Source: Polytrichum commune
Taxonomy: Eukaryota; Streptophyta; Polytrichopsida; Polytrichales; Polytrichaceae
NCBI GenBank assembly: GCA_950295325.1
Contig: OX485807.1
Location: forward strand, 20,185,666-20,249,665
Length of the DNA: 64,000 nucleotides
Direction: 5' to 3'
Position numbers and translations under genes: made by a program
Notes under the pieces: generated by a model
The model's input: the letters and a program-made list of their open reading frames with translations, nothing else
The model's database searches: none
Told to the model about the DNA's origin: nothing
Part shown: piece by piece, positions 25,510 to 38,587 of the stretch
Position numbering within the stretch: position 1 is the stretch's first letter
Layout of the letters: the number at the start of each line of letters is the position of its first letter

Positions 25510-26195
25510 AATGAAAAACTCAAAAATATTTTTTGTTTAATATTTAATATTTTGTATGAATCTACATTAGGCTCTATTAAATGTTCTTAAGTAATTTATA
25601 TATATAATATAGTACTATTTATTGTGCTAGTTTATTTTTACCTCTGTAAAATAGCCTGACAAAAATTGGAATGAATATTTTTGTTGGAGATATGTAAATT
25701 AGATGTGTTAAGTTTTGTTAAAAAATAGTGGGGGTTCATTGGAAAGATACATGGAGTTTCAATCAATGTAAATGAGATTCACTTCATTGTGAATGAACTT
25801 TGGTCAAATGTCGATGTAACAAGAAGAAATTGTATTTTGAGGGCTATAAGCATAGTAAGCTAGTTTTCTCTTTCCATTGTCATTTTGTATAGCTCCCTTA
25901 GCCACATGACTACACAATCTTTGGATTGTTCACACGTTTCATCATTTTGAACTCCAATACCACGAGGAAAATCTTGAATTCCTACTTCTTACAAATGAAA
26001 TGGAGTGCAATTTATTGCACAAATTGTGGTATTTATAATTACCTCTAGGGTGGAGGAAAATTATCATAAATAGGGATTATAATAATTATAGGGTCCCAAA
26101 AACTAAGACTAAGATAAATAGCCCCTAAACAAATACTTGTTTCTTGCACTTGTATGCCAAATTTCTATAGAGGTGCCTTCCCCAGGGGATAAACA
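25510..26195. repeat. Dispersed repeat S, copy 2
   Basis: Second copy of the repeat at 18130-18875, same orientation, ending GAGGTGCCTTCCCCAGGG. A T/A-rich microsatellite lies just before it (about 25230-25265). The two copies are about 7.4 kb apart. Confidence 0.5.
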
Positions 26196-26639
26196 AGTTA
26201 ACAATTCACTAAATCACATTCTCATCACATCACAACTCTCTTGCACACATCATCACATTTTGCTAGCACAATTAAATATCTCAATTTTTAAGAAATGATT
26301 AAAAGGCACTGTAAGCCCTAAACCCCCACCCTTATGCGTCGTAGTCCGGATGGGGATCCAAGGCCAACATGACATCACTCCCTTCTCTTAGCACTTGAGA
26401 CAACCAACTCACCCACACACTATGGCATTGAATCCTGAATTATTTATTCCATTGGTACAAGCCTAGGTGTTTAGAAACACCCTTCCTTGTGGAAATGCTT
26501 AAACCTTTCCATGAACTTCACATTCAACACCCCCATTCAATGGGCACACATCAATCTCTAACTACTCACTCCACCCAACTACAAACCCACTAATTAAATC
26601 ATTATTCTAAGGATCCCCAACCCCTCTCCTACTTCACTA

Positions 26640-27290
26640 AATGCTGGTCCTCGTCTGATGTGGCGACCTGTGAGGCCGGTTACTGGTTGCCCTTCGACCC
26701 AGCGGCCCTTGTATCGAAACAGTGGCCAGAACCCAGTTTAACTCCTGCCGTTGGCAGTAGCTGATCTTCCGAGGTAGCTAGTTCACTCACGTCCCTGGTC
26801 CCCGCCTTCCTTCACCCTGTTCACCTTCTTGTATGGATTCAGGGCATCCGCCCTGTCTGCAGCAAAATCCCAGTAGAAGCGAGCTAAGATTCGGCAACCA
26901 CCTTGCTCACTGAGCTCTGGAATTCGGCCACACCCGGGTCCTCATCTCTCGAACCCCCTGGATCTTAATGCAAGCAATCCTCCCTGCTTCACCTCCCTGA
27001 TAGATTCAGGGCAGCCGCCCTGTCTGCAACAAAATCCCAGTAGAGGCGAGCTAAGATTCGGCAGCCACATTGCTCACCGAGCTCTGGAATTTTGCCATAC
27101 CCGGGTCTTCATCTCTCGAACCCTCTGGATCTGTAGCTTGCGTCTGTCGTCCTCCTCTCCGCCGAGGTTTCTGGTTTCGGGACCCCCCCTCGCTGCCCTG
27201 GCCGGAAATCCAGAAAAGATAGAGGTCCACCCCCTGGTTGCCTTCCCGGATTGGACTTCCCGGCTTCACCATTGGCCCGATCCTTAAATG
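26640..27290. repeat. GC-rich block with two 135-bp direct copies
   Basis: The units 26831-26966 and 26997-27131 are about 90 percent alike (ATTCAGGGCA-CCGCCCTGTC, AAAATCCCAGTAGA, GCGAGCTAAGATTCGGCA, ATCTCTCGAACCC). The block is far GC-richer than its surroundings. It has a 73-codon minus-strand open frame (27051-27272) rich in G, R and S that I do not recognise. It could be a captured gene fragment or part of a retroelement. Confidence 0.55.
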
Positions 27291-28756
27291 GACACTAAGG
27301 TCATCTTAACCTAACATTTCAACGGGTCTAGCACCCTTAAACCAGAAGCCAAAAACTAAGATGGACCAGGCACATTATTTCCAACGTACTCCGCCAATCA
27401 AACATACTAAACCTAATTAAATCACTAATTCAATTTGCAATTTACCACACCTTCTAACTTCAACATTAACTCAACCCCTTGCCAAGATAATAATGTAGTT
27501 GTTATTTAATGTTAACATGAAATGTGGGCACACATTTGGGCTCACAGGCACCACATAGTTCGTCACCTCAATGCACCTCTCAATGTTCACTCTTTAGAAA
27601 AATCATCAAGCTCTATGACCTGAATAAATCTCATAAATAATAATTTAAAAACAACACGTCACTAAATTAGAACATAGCTCTCCGGATGTCATAAGCATTC
27701 CACAAATCATGTGTTGTGATTTACAAACACACTATGATTAGAATTGTGAAACAACCATCAAGCATAAACTTTTAATCATAGGTCACCCTAGGTCAAGTTT
27801 GTAGCTGAATTGTTAAGAAAATGACATTTTATCCGGGTGATAAATAGTTTAATGGCCTAGTGGTAGTCCAAATCAAATTCATTTATAGGGTGCATGATGC
27901 AATAATTATTGACCTTTTAGCCAACCCCGTTAGGCTTTGCCCCTACTGGTTGCTTTTAAACACCCACCTCACACCAAACTATAAGGTAGATGACGCTAAT
28001 TTGGTTAGCTTCTTTAATTGGACACCTATTTTTGCCTCTTAATCAACGGTATTCTTGGTTTAATTCAGTGGGTGAGAAATACATGGTGATTAACTGTTGC
28101 GTTGATGATATTTGGGTTAGTCATCTTTGCAAAAGTCAAACTACACTCACCATCCTCCATAATAAGGAGTGCTATCCACCGAGCTATGACATGCTTGATT
28201 TTTGTGGCCAAGGTGGGTAATTAGGAGGCGGCAACTTGGGCACATTTGGAGGCGGCATGTGGCTATGAGGTGCTAACCAACTTGTATTGTGGGTATTCTA
28301 TAATGAGAAAAACAATTTGGCAACATTTTATCTTACATGTGACCACTTTAGACACACAACACAAGCAATATTGGCATTAAACTTGGTTTTTATTAGAAAA
28401 TGACCCATGTAAAATATGCTAAATGATGTTGTCCACTTATACAACATTGAACAATAAAATAATTCCCCCTTATAACACCACAAAAGGAAGTAAAGAATCT
28501 TTGATTCCATAGCCTAAATTAACACCTTCTTGAACTCCGATTTTAACAATTTCAAATTCTTTGGTCTTGATTTGCAATCGCTAACAACTCAAGCTTCTAA
28601 TGCTCAAATCCATTGGCTGTATGATTCCACAAAGCTAGAAGTGTCCGCATTAGCCTCATCTACCTTAACCATGACTTGGACGTGATTCACAGTTGCTCCT
28701 TTAAGGATCATGTAAATTGATTTTCTACATACATTATATCTCTCATCATTATGGTT
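27291..28756. other. AT-rich intergenic DNA
   Basis: No gene or recognised repeat. The plus open frames near 27860-28220 are short and lack motifs. Confidence 0.4.
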
Positions 28757-28856
28757 TCTTTTGGTGGCAATTAGTGGTAGTTTGCATCTAATTTGATTGT
28801 AAGGTGTGGATGCAAATCAAATTAGATGCGGACTACCACTAATTGCCACCAAAAGA
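28757..28856. repeat. 100-bp near-perfect foldback (42-bp arms)
   Basis: The arm 28757-28798 (TCTTTTGGTGGCAATTAGTG onward) is inverse-complementary to 28815-28856 with only two mismatched positions, around a 16-nt spacer. An RNA from either strand would fold into a long stem. It may be the fused ends of a small foldback transposon or a small-RNA hairpin. Nothing nearby shows a promoter. Confidence 0.85.
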
Positions 28857-31800
28857 GACATTACAATCATTGACTTTTTTAGCCAACCTCTTCAAGCGTC
28901 CCCTTGTTGGTTGCTTCCAAACACTCAAACTTACATCAAACTATAACTACCTCACAAGTTGTTGATCTATTGCATTATTTAGCACTTGTTTATATAACGC
29001 ACATTATATTGTCATTGAGACTTGCTATTGCTTTTGAAAACATGAGTGGATCTTGGTTTATGGAATCGTTGCAACTTTCACTTAGCTAAAGTCTACTTTC
29101 ATACTCTTTAATGAAACCCTCGACCTCCAACCCTAGATATTATTACTAGCTACTTCCATCTTGGACAATATTCAAGCTCCCTCACACACATCATCACATT
29201 ATGCAACATTTATGTTCAAGTCCTATTTGTGATCACGTTCACATTGAAAATAAATACAAACTCAAGTTGGGTTTAGTTAGGTGTCACTTACAAGTGTAGA
29301 AGTTGATAGGTGTCTCTTAAGTTACTTTGAAATTGAAGCGTGGCTTATATATTATGGGATACAATATCATTTGCCCATAGTTATGGGATATAGTTGACAT
29401 GTAATGGTTGAAATGACCTTTCTTTTGACGGGTTGATTTTTTTTTGGGCTCTCCATGTGATGGGCATTTTTTCTTTTTCTTTTTCTTTCAATGAGCAAGA
29501 TTAATTTCAGACTTTATATGCCTTTCTGTTGGCTTGAGATGGGTGCCAAAAGAAGCCTTGACTAGGGGGCTTGGGTCTATTAATGTTGGATTGCTAAGTG
29601 AGAATTACCACAAAATCAACTTTATTGCAAGTGAGGATTGTTAGACATTTTTTTGGATAACTAGGATTTAATTATGAAAGTTAGTATGTTTTAAGATCAG
29701 AAGTAAGGTTAGAACTCTACAATAGTGAAAAAAAGGATGTTTAGTAAGGATGAAGTGGAAATGACTATTTTCAGTTGACCTGACCATAGACTAGAGCCGA
29801 AGAGTCAGTTGGCTAAGACTATAGTCTTGGGATTGAAAAGATAGAACTTAGGAATCTAGCTATGAACAGATACAATGGGTGGGGAGGCGGTTACTTTTTG
29901 TGGCTAGAAAAGCTGGCCATGACCATAGTCGAGAGAGGGGACAACATCATTATCTCTACCACGCTCTTCTTCTTCCTTGGGTGAACAGTAAGAATATAGT
30001 ATGTCAGATTCTCTGGGTGTGAAGCCCTTTTTGTTGTACGCCTAACTTTTCATAATATAATATTGTGAAGCTATTTCATCTGATATAGTTGCATGGATCA
30101 TATTTCTGTCCGAGTGATTTTGGTGAATAAACGAAGTCAAGGATAAAGTTTCATTGGTCCAGAAAGGGTCTAGGAAGAATCTGCGACACATTACTCCCAT
30201 GAAGAGAGTGAATTCTTTGATGTATGATTTTTACTCTTGGAGAGAGATAAGTTTAGAGGTTGGATGTGAAATCCTTAATTGTTTTGTGAACTCGGTTTTG
30301 GAAACTACCGGGATGCATTACATTGAAGTTTTAATTTGGTCAGGGCTAATATAAGTGTATTCCAAAATTGATCATACGTAGAGCACTCGAAGTGTCTCAA
30401 GAATCCTATCCTAATTCTTGATTGTAACTCATACGTGGAATGTGAAATTCTGAGGAGTGTAAATGCATGTTTCGGCCCTTTGCAATTAATAAGAGAAGAT
30501 CATGTTGGAGGAAGGGATTAGTGTAAGACTCCTAAGGGAAAGGTGTCCAAACTGATAAGAGAAGTGTTCAATTATTCAACAAGAAGGAAATAGAGATGCG
30601 AAATCTCTCAGAACGCATTGTGTTTATAGAGGAGAATCCTCTGGATTGAGTACAATCATCCTTGTAGCAGCATGTTCATGTGAATTGCTTGCGATATCGC
30701 AGAGCACTGCGAGAAAATTGTGCGAACATAACCAGTTCGACGGACCGTGCAACCAATTCGTTTATCACAATACAAGCAGAACGCCTTTGCTGAGAGCTCA
30801 TTAATGTAACTGGGAGAGCAATCCTTCAGTACCAAATTGGATGCGATTGGGTAATTCGGAAAATCTGAGTTAACCCCCGAAGTTCTTTCCCCGAAAGAAA
30901 TATTCGTGACGTCAAAAGTGGATCATGTTGAAAGAAGCCGCGATGGTTGTCTTCGGTGGAGTGTGTTGTGAGACTTGTGGAGTCACGGCAATAGTTCAAC
31001 TTCACAATCATAAGTTTGATGACAGAACGGATGAAGCAACTGCGGCCATAGACTCTTGAGAATTTCAAGAGACAGAGGAAGCGGAGCGGCGAAGTGAGGA
31101 AGGTGAGTCACGGAGAGGAAGAGTCGCGTGCGACTTATCCCATATTGATTGAGCCTGGAGTTAAGATAAAAGGAGAAGTGGCCAAGTGAGCCTCCGAGAA
31201 CTTGATGCTTATTGGTTATTGGCTGTTGGTTATTCTTACTAAGACTATGGCCTTCTCTCTGAGACTCGTCATTTGGAACTGGTCACTAGTGCCAGTCTCT
31301 TGAGACTATGGTCCTAGGGATTAGACTCTTCGCTAAGTCCCGGTTTGCTTGGCTCGTACACTAGGTTCATGTCACTTGTAACTAGACTTTTACAAATTAT
31401 AATAACTTAACTTAGAAAATACTAAGTTAAGTTTTGTTTTGCCAATTCTGAAGTAATAAGAGGGAACATAATAGCACTAATTTTAATCAATTCAACTTGC
31501 AATTACATGAATGTAATAGTGATAAAGTGGCAGTGTCATCTAACGTGCAGTGTGGCCTATGGTCCCTGGACATTTAATTGAAGAGACTATGGTCCCAATC
31601 AAGGTGCCTTGGCCTTGGAGTTATGAGACTATGATGTACTCAAATGACTATTGTTGATTTGTGACTCTCTGCATTGCTAAATCACCATAAGAGTGATGTT
31701 ACTGACGAGAGTGGGTTGTAAGGGAGTGACTGAGCAATTGAATGTATTGTTGTGAGTGACCTTCAACCTTAATTAAACAAGTCCTAAAATTCATTTTAGA

Positions 31801-33716
31801 AGTCATTTTCCTTGGGTTTGTTGTCCTAAATTCATCTTAATTCTCTTGTGATCTATCAATTAACTTAATGGTGATCCCTAGATTTAAAACCTGACACTCA
31901 TTTGGTCTTCCCTGTGTGGTTTTCTTAATTGGAACCCAATCTAAAAAAACTATCTACAAGGATCTTCTAGGATATGGAGGTGTTGTCCCTTTTTTTGTGC
32001 ATCACTTCTTACACCCCCTTGTTGAGTAGATAAATTCCCAATTAGCCATTGTGATTGACCAAAGTTAGTGCTATTCTAAAAACATTCTTGCAACTTTCTT
32101 ACACCGTTATTATGAATGGCCAAAGTGGTGTTATTTTATACTTAATGTTGCATACATAACATTATTCAGCTGTATGGTTGTGTTCTATTCTACATTTATC
32201 ATCCAACATGGGCCTTCACTATCTTACCTCCATGGGAAGAAACTTAGAAAAGAGGAAGAAACTAACACATGTATGAATAATGAATAGTGTTGGTTGAATA
32301 GTAAGAATATTGTGAATAATATCAATATTTTCAATGATAGTGTTGCTATGAAAAGTATTTCCAATGAATCATATTGAGATGTACGGTGTTTCTTGTGAAT
32401 AATGCCAAAAGTATTACTACACTCAAATTTCCAAGTGTCAGCCTAAATGTATAAATAATAAATAATATAATTGACATATTCTTATTTTGTTTGGGGGTTC
32501 ATATAATATAATTGACTATTCTAGGGTCATGGAACCAACCCACATGGCCGAATAGTGTTATGTATGATTAAACACTATATTCATTAATCGGAGACTTTGG
32601 AAAGTTTCAAAATAAAATACGCCCATAGTTTGGGATGCCGATATTATGAGCATATGGAACATTAGGAACATCGGGAACATGATAGTTTACACATTCACAC
32701 GTGGAGAATATTCACACTACTAAAAATAGCAAGTCATCAAATCATAATCAAAACATGAACTACATGTGAAAAAAACAATCAAATTCCAAAAACAAATGGT
32801 TTTATGTCATTATAAAATTTAGGGTGCGCATCCCATATATAAGGGTCTTATGAAATTGGATGGCACATCCCAAACATATGTATAAATTTTGTATATTATG
32901 AATTTGAATATAGTAGTGTAAGCAAGAATCATCCACCACCCTGGCACCCTTACATGCATCCTGGTCCAGGTGATCTGAACCTCTAAAGTGGTCCACTACT
33001 CCGCAGGATCACTTTTAGTTAGGATGCTAGCATTAAAATTTAGAATTGATAGGGAATTTAGGAAATATTAGTTCATTTAGCATTTAGCCTAGAAGAAGGA
33101 AGGTGAATTGCGGAAGACTTCGGGTCTTCAACCGGAAGAAACAAAAAACCGGGTGAAGGGTAAGATTGGCTAAAATGAAAACTAAGTAGTGCTAGAAAAT
33201 AACGAAGTAGAAAAAAAAGATTTAAATTAGTAGATACTAGCTAAAAAAAATTAGTTTATTAATTAATATGGGCCACACAAGACAATTAGAAGGGTTTGGC
33301 ATAAGAAGGCAAAATCGGCATAAAGATTTTTTGAAGAAAAATAGCAAGGGTGTTACTTACCCACTTTCCCCCTTGCCAACTCGATTGCAAAAATTTAGAA
33401 ATATTTTTAAGGTCTCCCGTCGGAGCCACCTCGGCAAGAGGGTGACAACCTCAACCGGGAAAACCTCTGAGCCTAAATTTTAGAGAAGAAATCAAAAAAT
33501 GAAGCTCGGGTACGCAACTCCCATATTATACGCAGGGGGCATCGTATTAAAAACGGCTTAGATGATGGCTTTTGTAAAAATTATATCAAATTATATCAAA
33601 TTAAAATGATCAAAAAATTGGATGAAGACCAAATTAAATAAAATGAGATGAAAAAAAAAGTTGGATTGTATATTTATTTTAAAAAAACTCCAACGTACAT
33701 AAAACAATTGAAACAC
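28857..33716. other. AT-rich intergenic DNA with scattered simple repeats
   Basis: No gene supported. TTTTTC repeats lie near 29465-29490. Words like AGACTATGGTC recur between 29790 and 31640 (for example 29812, 31246, 31303, 31597), suggesting an old retroelement or local duplications. The open frame 30154-30354 has no recognised domain. Confidence 0.35.
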
Positions 33717-33929
33717 CTAGTTTTTTAACCTTATAGAGCGTCTAAGAGGGGTATTCAATGTAGATGTCGGATTAGTATTCACAAATGATAGAGGGTCCTT
33801 TCGAGGTCTCCGTCTTTTGGAAGGAATTGTGGCAATTATAGGTGTAACATATTCCTTCTCCCAATCTCTACCTCCACTACATGAGCCTCTACGCTTCATC
33901 TCACAATCCATGTGTTTGTTTAAGCCAAG

Positions 33930-34060
33930 GATGACCCTCCCAAATGAGCACAAGCACACTCCAAAGCGACGACACAAAGGCTCCAAAGCAAAGCCGCACA
34001 TTCCAAAGCAAAGACACAAAGGCTCCAAAACCGAACACAAAAGCTTCAAAGCAAATATAT
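33930..34060. repeat. Short-period tandem repeat (AAAGGCTCCAAA)
   Basis: Words such as CACAAAGGCTCCAAAGCAAA recur about every 18-36 bp. A 110-codon minus-strand frame through it (33717-34049) ends RRSIRLKN, a basic tail seen in some plant transposon products, but nothing else supports a gene. Confidence 0.5.
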
Positions 34061-35109
34061 AAAAGCCTCAAACCTTAAGCCCTAACCCTAAACCGGGAAC
34101 CCATGATATTTTGAAATACCCCATGATACCCTTGAGTAGTTGGGGCATCATATGATGTATATGGTCTTAAAAATACATACCTCAATTGTATCCTAACACA
34201 AATCATTAGTTTTTTATCCCAACAGTTAGATTAGTAAGTTGCCTATACATAATTTAAAAAAATCCACACGAATATTTGCCTCCAATTAGAATTATAACCC
34301 ACGAATAGTTGCCTCCCATTAAAATTATAAGTCATTCATAATGTTAATTTTTTATTAAAAAGTCCAAAAAGTTGGGTAGTTTGACCTATGGTACATGTAT
34401 TAAAAAATCATATAATTAGGTTTTTAATGCAATTATATGCTTCAAAATATATTCATTTCCTATATATAATTATATTTTTGGATTCCTTATTAGAAGGGCT
34501 ACAAGGGTTTCCTACATTAAAACAAATTATATCACTCAATATTGGACTAAAACGCATTATAAGTGATTATAATTAGGACCATATAATACGGGAGTTGTGT
34601 ATCTGGGAAATGAAGCATGTGGCAGAGGGGTCCAACTCTTTTTTGAAAGGGTTTAAAAACTCCTTCCTTTCATTTTGTACTATCTCTCTTCTTCTAAATG
34701 CTTGGACGAAGCCCTGCTTTTATGTATTTAGGAAAAACTTCTATCTTGCCTTCTCAATTGGCTTGAGAAAATCCTCTACTAACTTTCATAGTTAGAATGT
34801 GTGTTTATTAACACACAAAAATTTATTTCTTTTCTTTTGTAGAGATAGGTTAGATTGTATGGTTGCAAGTGGAGGCATTGTAGACCTTACCCGCCAATGC
34901 CTGAACACTTAGTTCATGATCTAGAATAAAATAATTATTATTTTCTTTTATGGAAATTTTGTATACCTATCTGTAGACGTTTTCCATTTGTAATTTGGTT
35001 AAGACAGCAATTAATTATGAATTTTCAAAGATGGAAGAGGAAAACATGATGTTCATTTGGATAGCGGCTAAATCAGACATGCTAGCCCAATAAAAGTTTG
35101 AATTTTAAA

Positions 35110-35560
35110 AAGTTATATTTTTCCCAAGTAGATATTTTGTTTAGCTTTCCAATGTTGTTTAGAACTAAGAAATGAATTAGATACGAATTTCTAAAGACAA
35201 GATACGTAGTTTAAGATTTCGTGGTTGATTGCTGTATTACAAGGAGTCTGCTGGATTCATCTTGGCTTAACTTGCTGATATCATATTTTTCTCATTTAGA
35301 CCTTGTTAATATCTTTCCAAGTTTTTCTAGAACGTTTGATTTGAATAAGAAATGAATTAAATATAAATTTCTAAAAATGGAATACGTAATTTAAGACTTC
35401 CTCGTTGACTATTGTATTACAAGGAGTCTCCTGGATTTATCTTGGTTTAACTTGTTGATATCGCATTTGTCTTAAAGACTTCTTGGTTGACTGCTATATT
35501 ACAAGGAGTCTGTTGGATTCATTTTTTTCTAAATTAGACCTTGTTAATAGCTTTCAAATG
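35110..35560. repeat. Tandem repeat, about 2.5 units of about 190 bp
   Basis: Units share AAGAAATGAATTA, ATTTCTAAA, TACGTA-TTTAAGA, TATTACAAGGAGTCT and TGGATTCATCTTGG. The third unit is partial. AT-rich and non-coding. Confidence 0.6.
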
Positions 35561-35644
35561 GTGTATGGAAAGCCCAGATCCAAGTAGTTATAAATTTACT
35601 ATAATTTTTTTAAGTTGGATAGCTACAAGATCAACGTCTGGGAA

Positions 35645-35865
35645 GTGGAGTAAAAAAAGAGGTAGCGGTTCGGCCTACATCGAGTCCAATCAACCGAAGA
35701 GAATTGAGGTAAACTAATTAACCCTAGTCTTTTATTTAGGGTTGGAGGGAGCGCGGCCAAGGTATGCATCTCTAAACTCACTCGCCTATCTCGTAAGGTC
35801 AAGTGGCTTGACCACTTGACTACCAAGGGGATACTCAACTCCATTGTTCTCGGGCCTCTTGGTAT
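35645..35865 (-). mobile_element. Possible decayed tRNA-derived SINE
   Basis: On the minus strand the 5' part reads TTGGTAGTCAAGTGGTCAAG, CCACTTGACCTTACGAGA, then GAGTTTAGAGATGC, recalling the A-box and B-box region of a tRNA head. The other end carries a T run (CTCTTTTTTTACTCC). The B box is poor and no TSD was found. The call is weak. Confidence 0.35.
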
Positions 35866-35869
35866 ATTT

Positions 35870-37395
35870 GTGGTAGTAGTTTTATTTATTAGCAAATTCT
35901 GTATGTGGTAAATCGGATTAATTACCGACACGACCACTCTGAATGTTGTTAGAAATATGAGATTAATGATCCATGAATCCACTATTATGTTGTTGGCCCC
36001 GTGGATTGGGAGTAATGGCCCCAATTTATAAAGATTGTGTAAAAGGTTGAACCTATAGGTTGTCCGTCATCCTAGTCCCATTAAGTTGTCTTTCGTGGTC
36101 TATCCAGTGTAAACACACTTAACAATTGAAAACATGCAAAACAAATCGTAAATCCTTGTTGACAAGAGACCCAAATTAGAAACTTAATTCGGTAGGGTGA
36201 CACCACCCTTCGGACCGTTGAAGTCCGAAGGGTTTGAGATGTCACTCAACCTTCAAAGGACCTATACGAGGCCTTAGAGGGTTCCGAGCTAATGGGTGCA
36301 CGAACCAGGTAAGGGGTTATGACTAATATATAAATGTAGTAAGGTAGGATGTGTAAACAAAATTAACTAAATAAGAAGGAATTTGTATAGAAGGTGGGAC
36401 TGAGGCCAAGTCCCCCCGTTTAGGAATTTAAATATAACTAAGTAAAGAAATAAGAAAGAATTGAATGGTCCATCAAATCATCGTTATTCCGTTCATTGAG
36501 CTAAGGGTGGTATGAGTCACACCCGATTGGTGTGTATCATAGTCATTTCAATTCACAAATTAGGATTGTCTTGGTTCCAAGGTTGGTACGTCTACGCTTA
36601 GAATAGGTTGTAGGTTTAGGTTAGAACTAGATATGAAATTGATTAGTGGAGTTTAGAGCCACAATAGTAAAAAGATAAGGTCCAACCTCCGGAGGTACTA
36701 CAACGCATATTTAATTCCCCTTAAAAAATCTAAATACTTACGTTATACACTTATCATCCGGGTTCGGCTTGGGCACCTGCAAGTGCAGGCCACCTTTACT
36801 GAAGGGCTTGTGTGATACTTTTAGGCTCCCTCGGAAGGGGGTGGCCCAAAAGCGCCACAAGTGGGGTCCATCTTCACACAACCTAGGCTACAATTCGCAT
36901 GTGCAATGGTGTTCCATTGAATGATGAGGGAAATGGTGTGTATAACACATTTATTTTATTTTATTAAAACCAAGCAAATATTCACAAATGCTTGATTGCC
37001 ATACAATGTTAATCATCAATGAAACAATTGTCCTTGCAACGTCCTAGCCTACTCCCACCTTCCTCCACCAACGGAAAATGAAAACCCTAACCTACCTTGT
37101 ACTTCCTACCAACAACAACTCATCCTCGATCTCCCTCCCTTGGCACCTCCATCCATGCACTTTCCCTAGTAGGATGAGTCAACGGCAATTTTAGTGAGTC
37201 AATGTGCAATCTCACTTCGAAGTCTTCGCATCAGCCCAGACAAGGCTGAAGGTGGACCAAGAGGTAGGAGAAGAACTTTGAAATATAAAAACAAACCCCC
37301 AGAGTTCTAGATGAAGAACACAAAAAGAAGTATTTGTCTACCCCCTCAGGCTTGAAGCTCTGTCTCTTCCCTACTTATCTTTCCATGAATGCTCG
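35870..37395. other. Intergenic DNA without supported genes
   Basis: Mixed composition. It contains a short hairpin (CTTCGGAC...GTCCGAAG near 36210-36230) and CA/CT-rich stretches, but no recognisable coding or transposon feature. Confidence 0.35.
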
Positions 37396-37570
37396 ATGTC
37401 CACTGCCACCCTCTCACGTCGCCTTTGCTTCCTCCAGTATGATTCCTCACTTCAATTGCAGCCCCTGCTTGAGCGGTTGAGCGCTTCCAAGGGATGCTTA
37501 TGGCTCCTAAGCAACCCTCGCCTCACATTCTTCGTTACACTTGAGTCCTCTACCACCCTCACCCTGACAA

Positions 37571-38587
37571 CACTACAAGAAAAAATGGTTCCGTTCCAAC
37601 AGAGTTCCAACAGAATTCTGTTGATTCTACCTGTTGATTCGGAACAATTTTAACACATATCTCTTGATTGAGGCATTGGTTAAATGTCCAAGTTATACTA
37701 GTAAAAATGATATAAATTAGTAATTCCGCTCCTCACATTCCGGGGCCTACACACCTACTACCAAGGACCACCTTGCCTAGCCTAGGCTAAAGGACCTAGT
37801 CACCTACCTAACCTAGGCTAGGCCCAAGGGTGAAAGGCCAAGGGTATTGATCCTTGAACCTCTTGGCTGCCGGGAAGAGGCCTTAGCCACTAAGCCACCA
37901 CTCATCACATAATGTAGAATGAGTATGTAAGACATTTGTATAAAGATCCCGTAAAATTTATAAACTTTTGTAAAATTTATAATTACATAGATTACAGTAA
38001 TTACATAATTATAGTAATTACAGAAATTAGTAATTACTGTAATTTTTTTTATTACTGTAATTACTGTAATTACTTTAATTAGTCATTTCTGTAAATATTT
38101 TAATTAGTAATTTCTGTAATTAATTTAATTAGTATTTTCTGTAATTAGTAATTATTGTAATTACTTTAATTACTTTAATGAGTAAGTACAATAATTAGAG
38201 TAATTGCTAATTAGTAATTAAAGCTACTATAAATAGAACAAAATTACAATCATTCACAATTTACTATAATTGTAAATTTAAGTAATTAAAATAATTAAAT
38301 ATTGCAAATTAATCAAACTATTTAATTATTGTAAATTATAGGAATCATAGTAATTGATTACTTTAACATAATTAATGTTATTTAAAAATTAAAATACAAT
38401 AATTAAAATTCCTCTGCTGAAATCAACAGATAAATGATCTTCCTCTGTTGAAATCAACAGATAAATGTTCCCTCTGTTGATTTGTGTCGCACAATGGATC
38501 CATTTCAACATTGTTTTTCCCAAATCTGTTGAAATCAACAGAAATTAGTTGATTTTATATTGATTCAGACTGCGATTTCTTGTAGTG
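37571..38587. mobile_element. 1,017-bp non-autonomous CACTA element, TSD CAA
   Basis: The left terminus CACTACAAGAAAA and the right terminus TTTCTTGTAGTG are canonical CACTA ends. CAA flanks both sides (37568-37570 and 38588-38590), the expected 3-bp TSD. Subterminal regions carry repeats of CTGTTGATT and the palindrome CTGTTGAAATCAACAG, plausible transposase-binding sites. The centre is an AT-rich array of TAATTACTGTAATT-like words (about 37970-38400) and a SINE-like head. There is no transposase, so it would need an autonomous CACTA elsewhere. Confidence 0.9.
37740..37912 (-). mobile_element. tRNA-derived SINE-like segment nested in the CACTA element
   Basis: On the minus strand TGGCTTAGTGGCTAAGG (37881-37897) fits an RNA polymerase III A box. 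GGTTCAAGGATC (37849-37860) fits a B box at tRNA-like spacing. The tail runs towards lower coordinates. Limits are approximate and no TSD was identified. Confidence 0.55.

Noticed and set aside
27850-27880. Possible tRNA or SINE A box (TGGCCTAGTGGTAG)
   Set aside because: No B box at tRNA spacing and no cloverleaf, so a chance match.
29790-31640. Recurrent AGACTATGGTC words as an LTR retrotransposon
   Set aside because: No pair of long terminal repeats, primer-binding site or reverse-transcriptase frame could be found.
33717-34049. 110-codon minus frame ending RRSIRLKN
   Set aside because: Most of the frame is a translated tandem repeat. The basic tail alone is not enough to call a gene.
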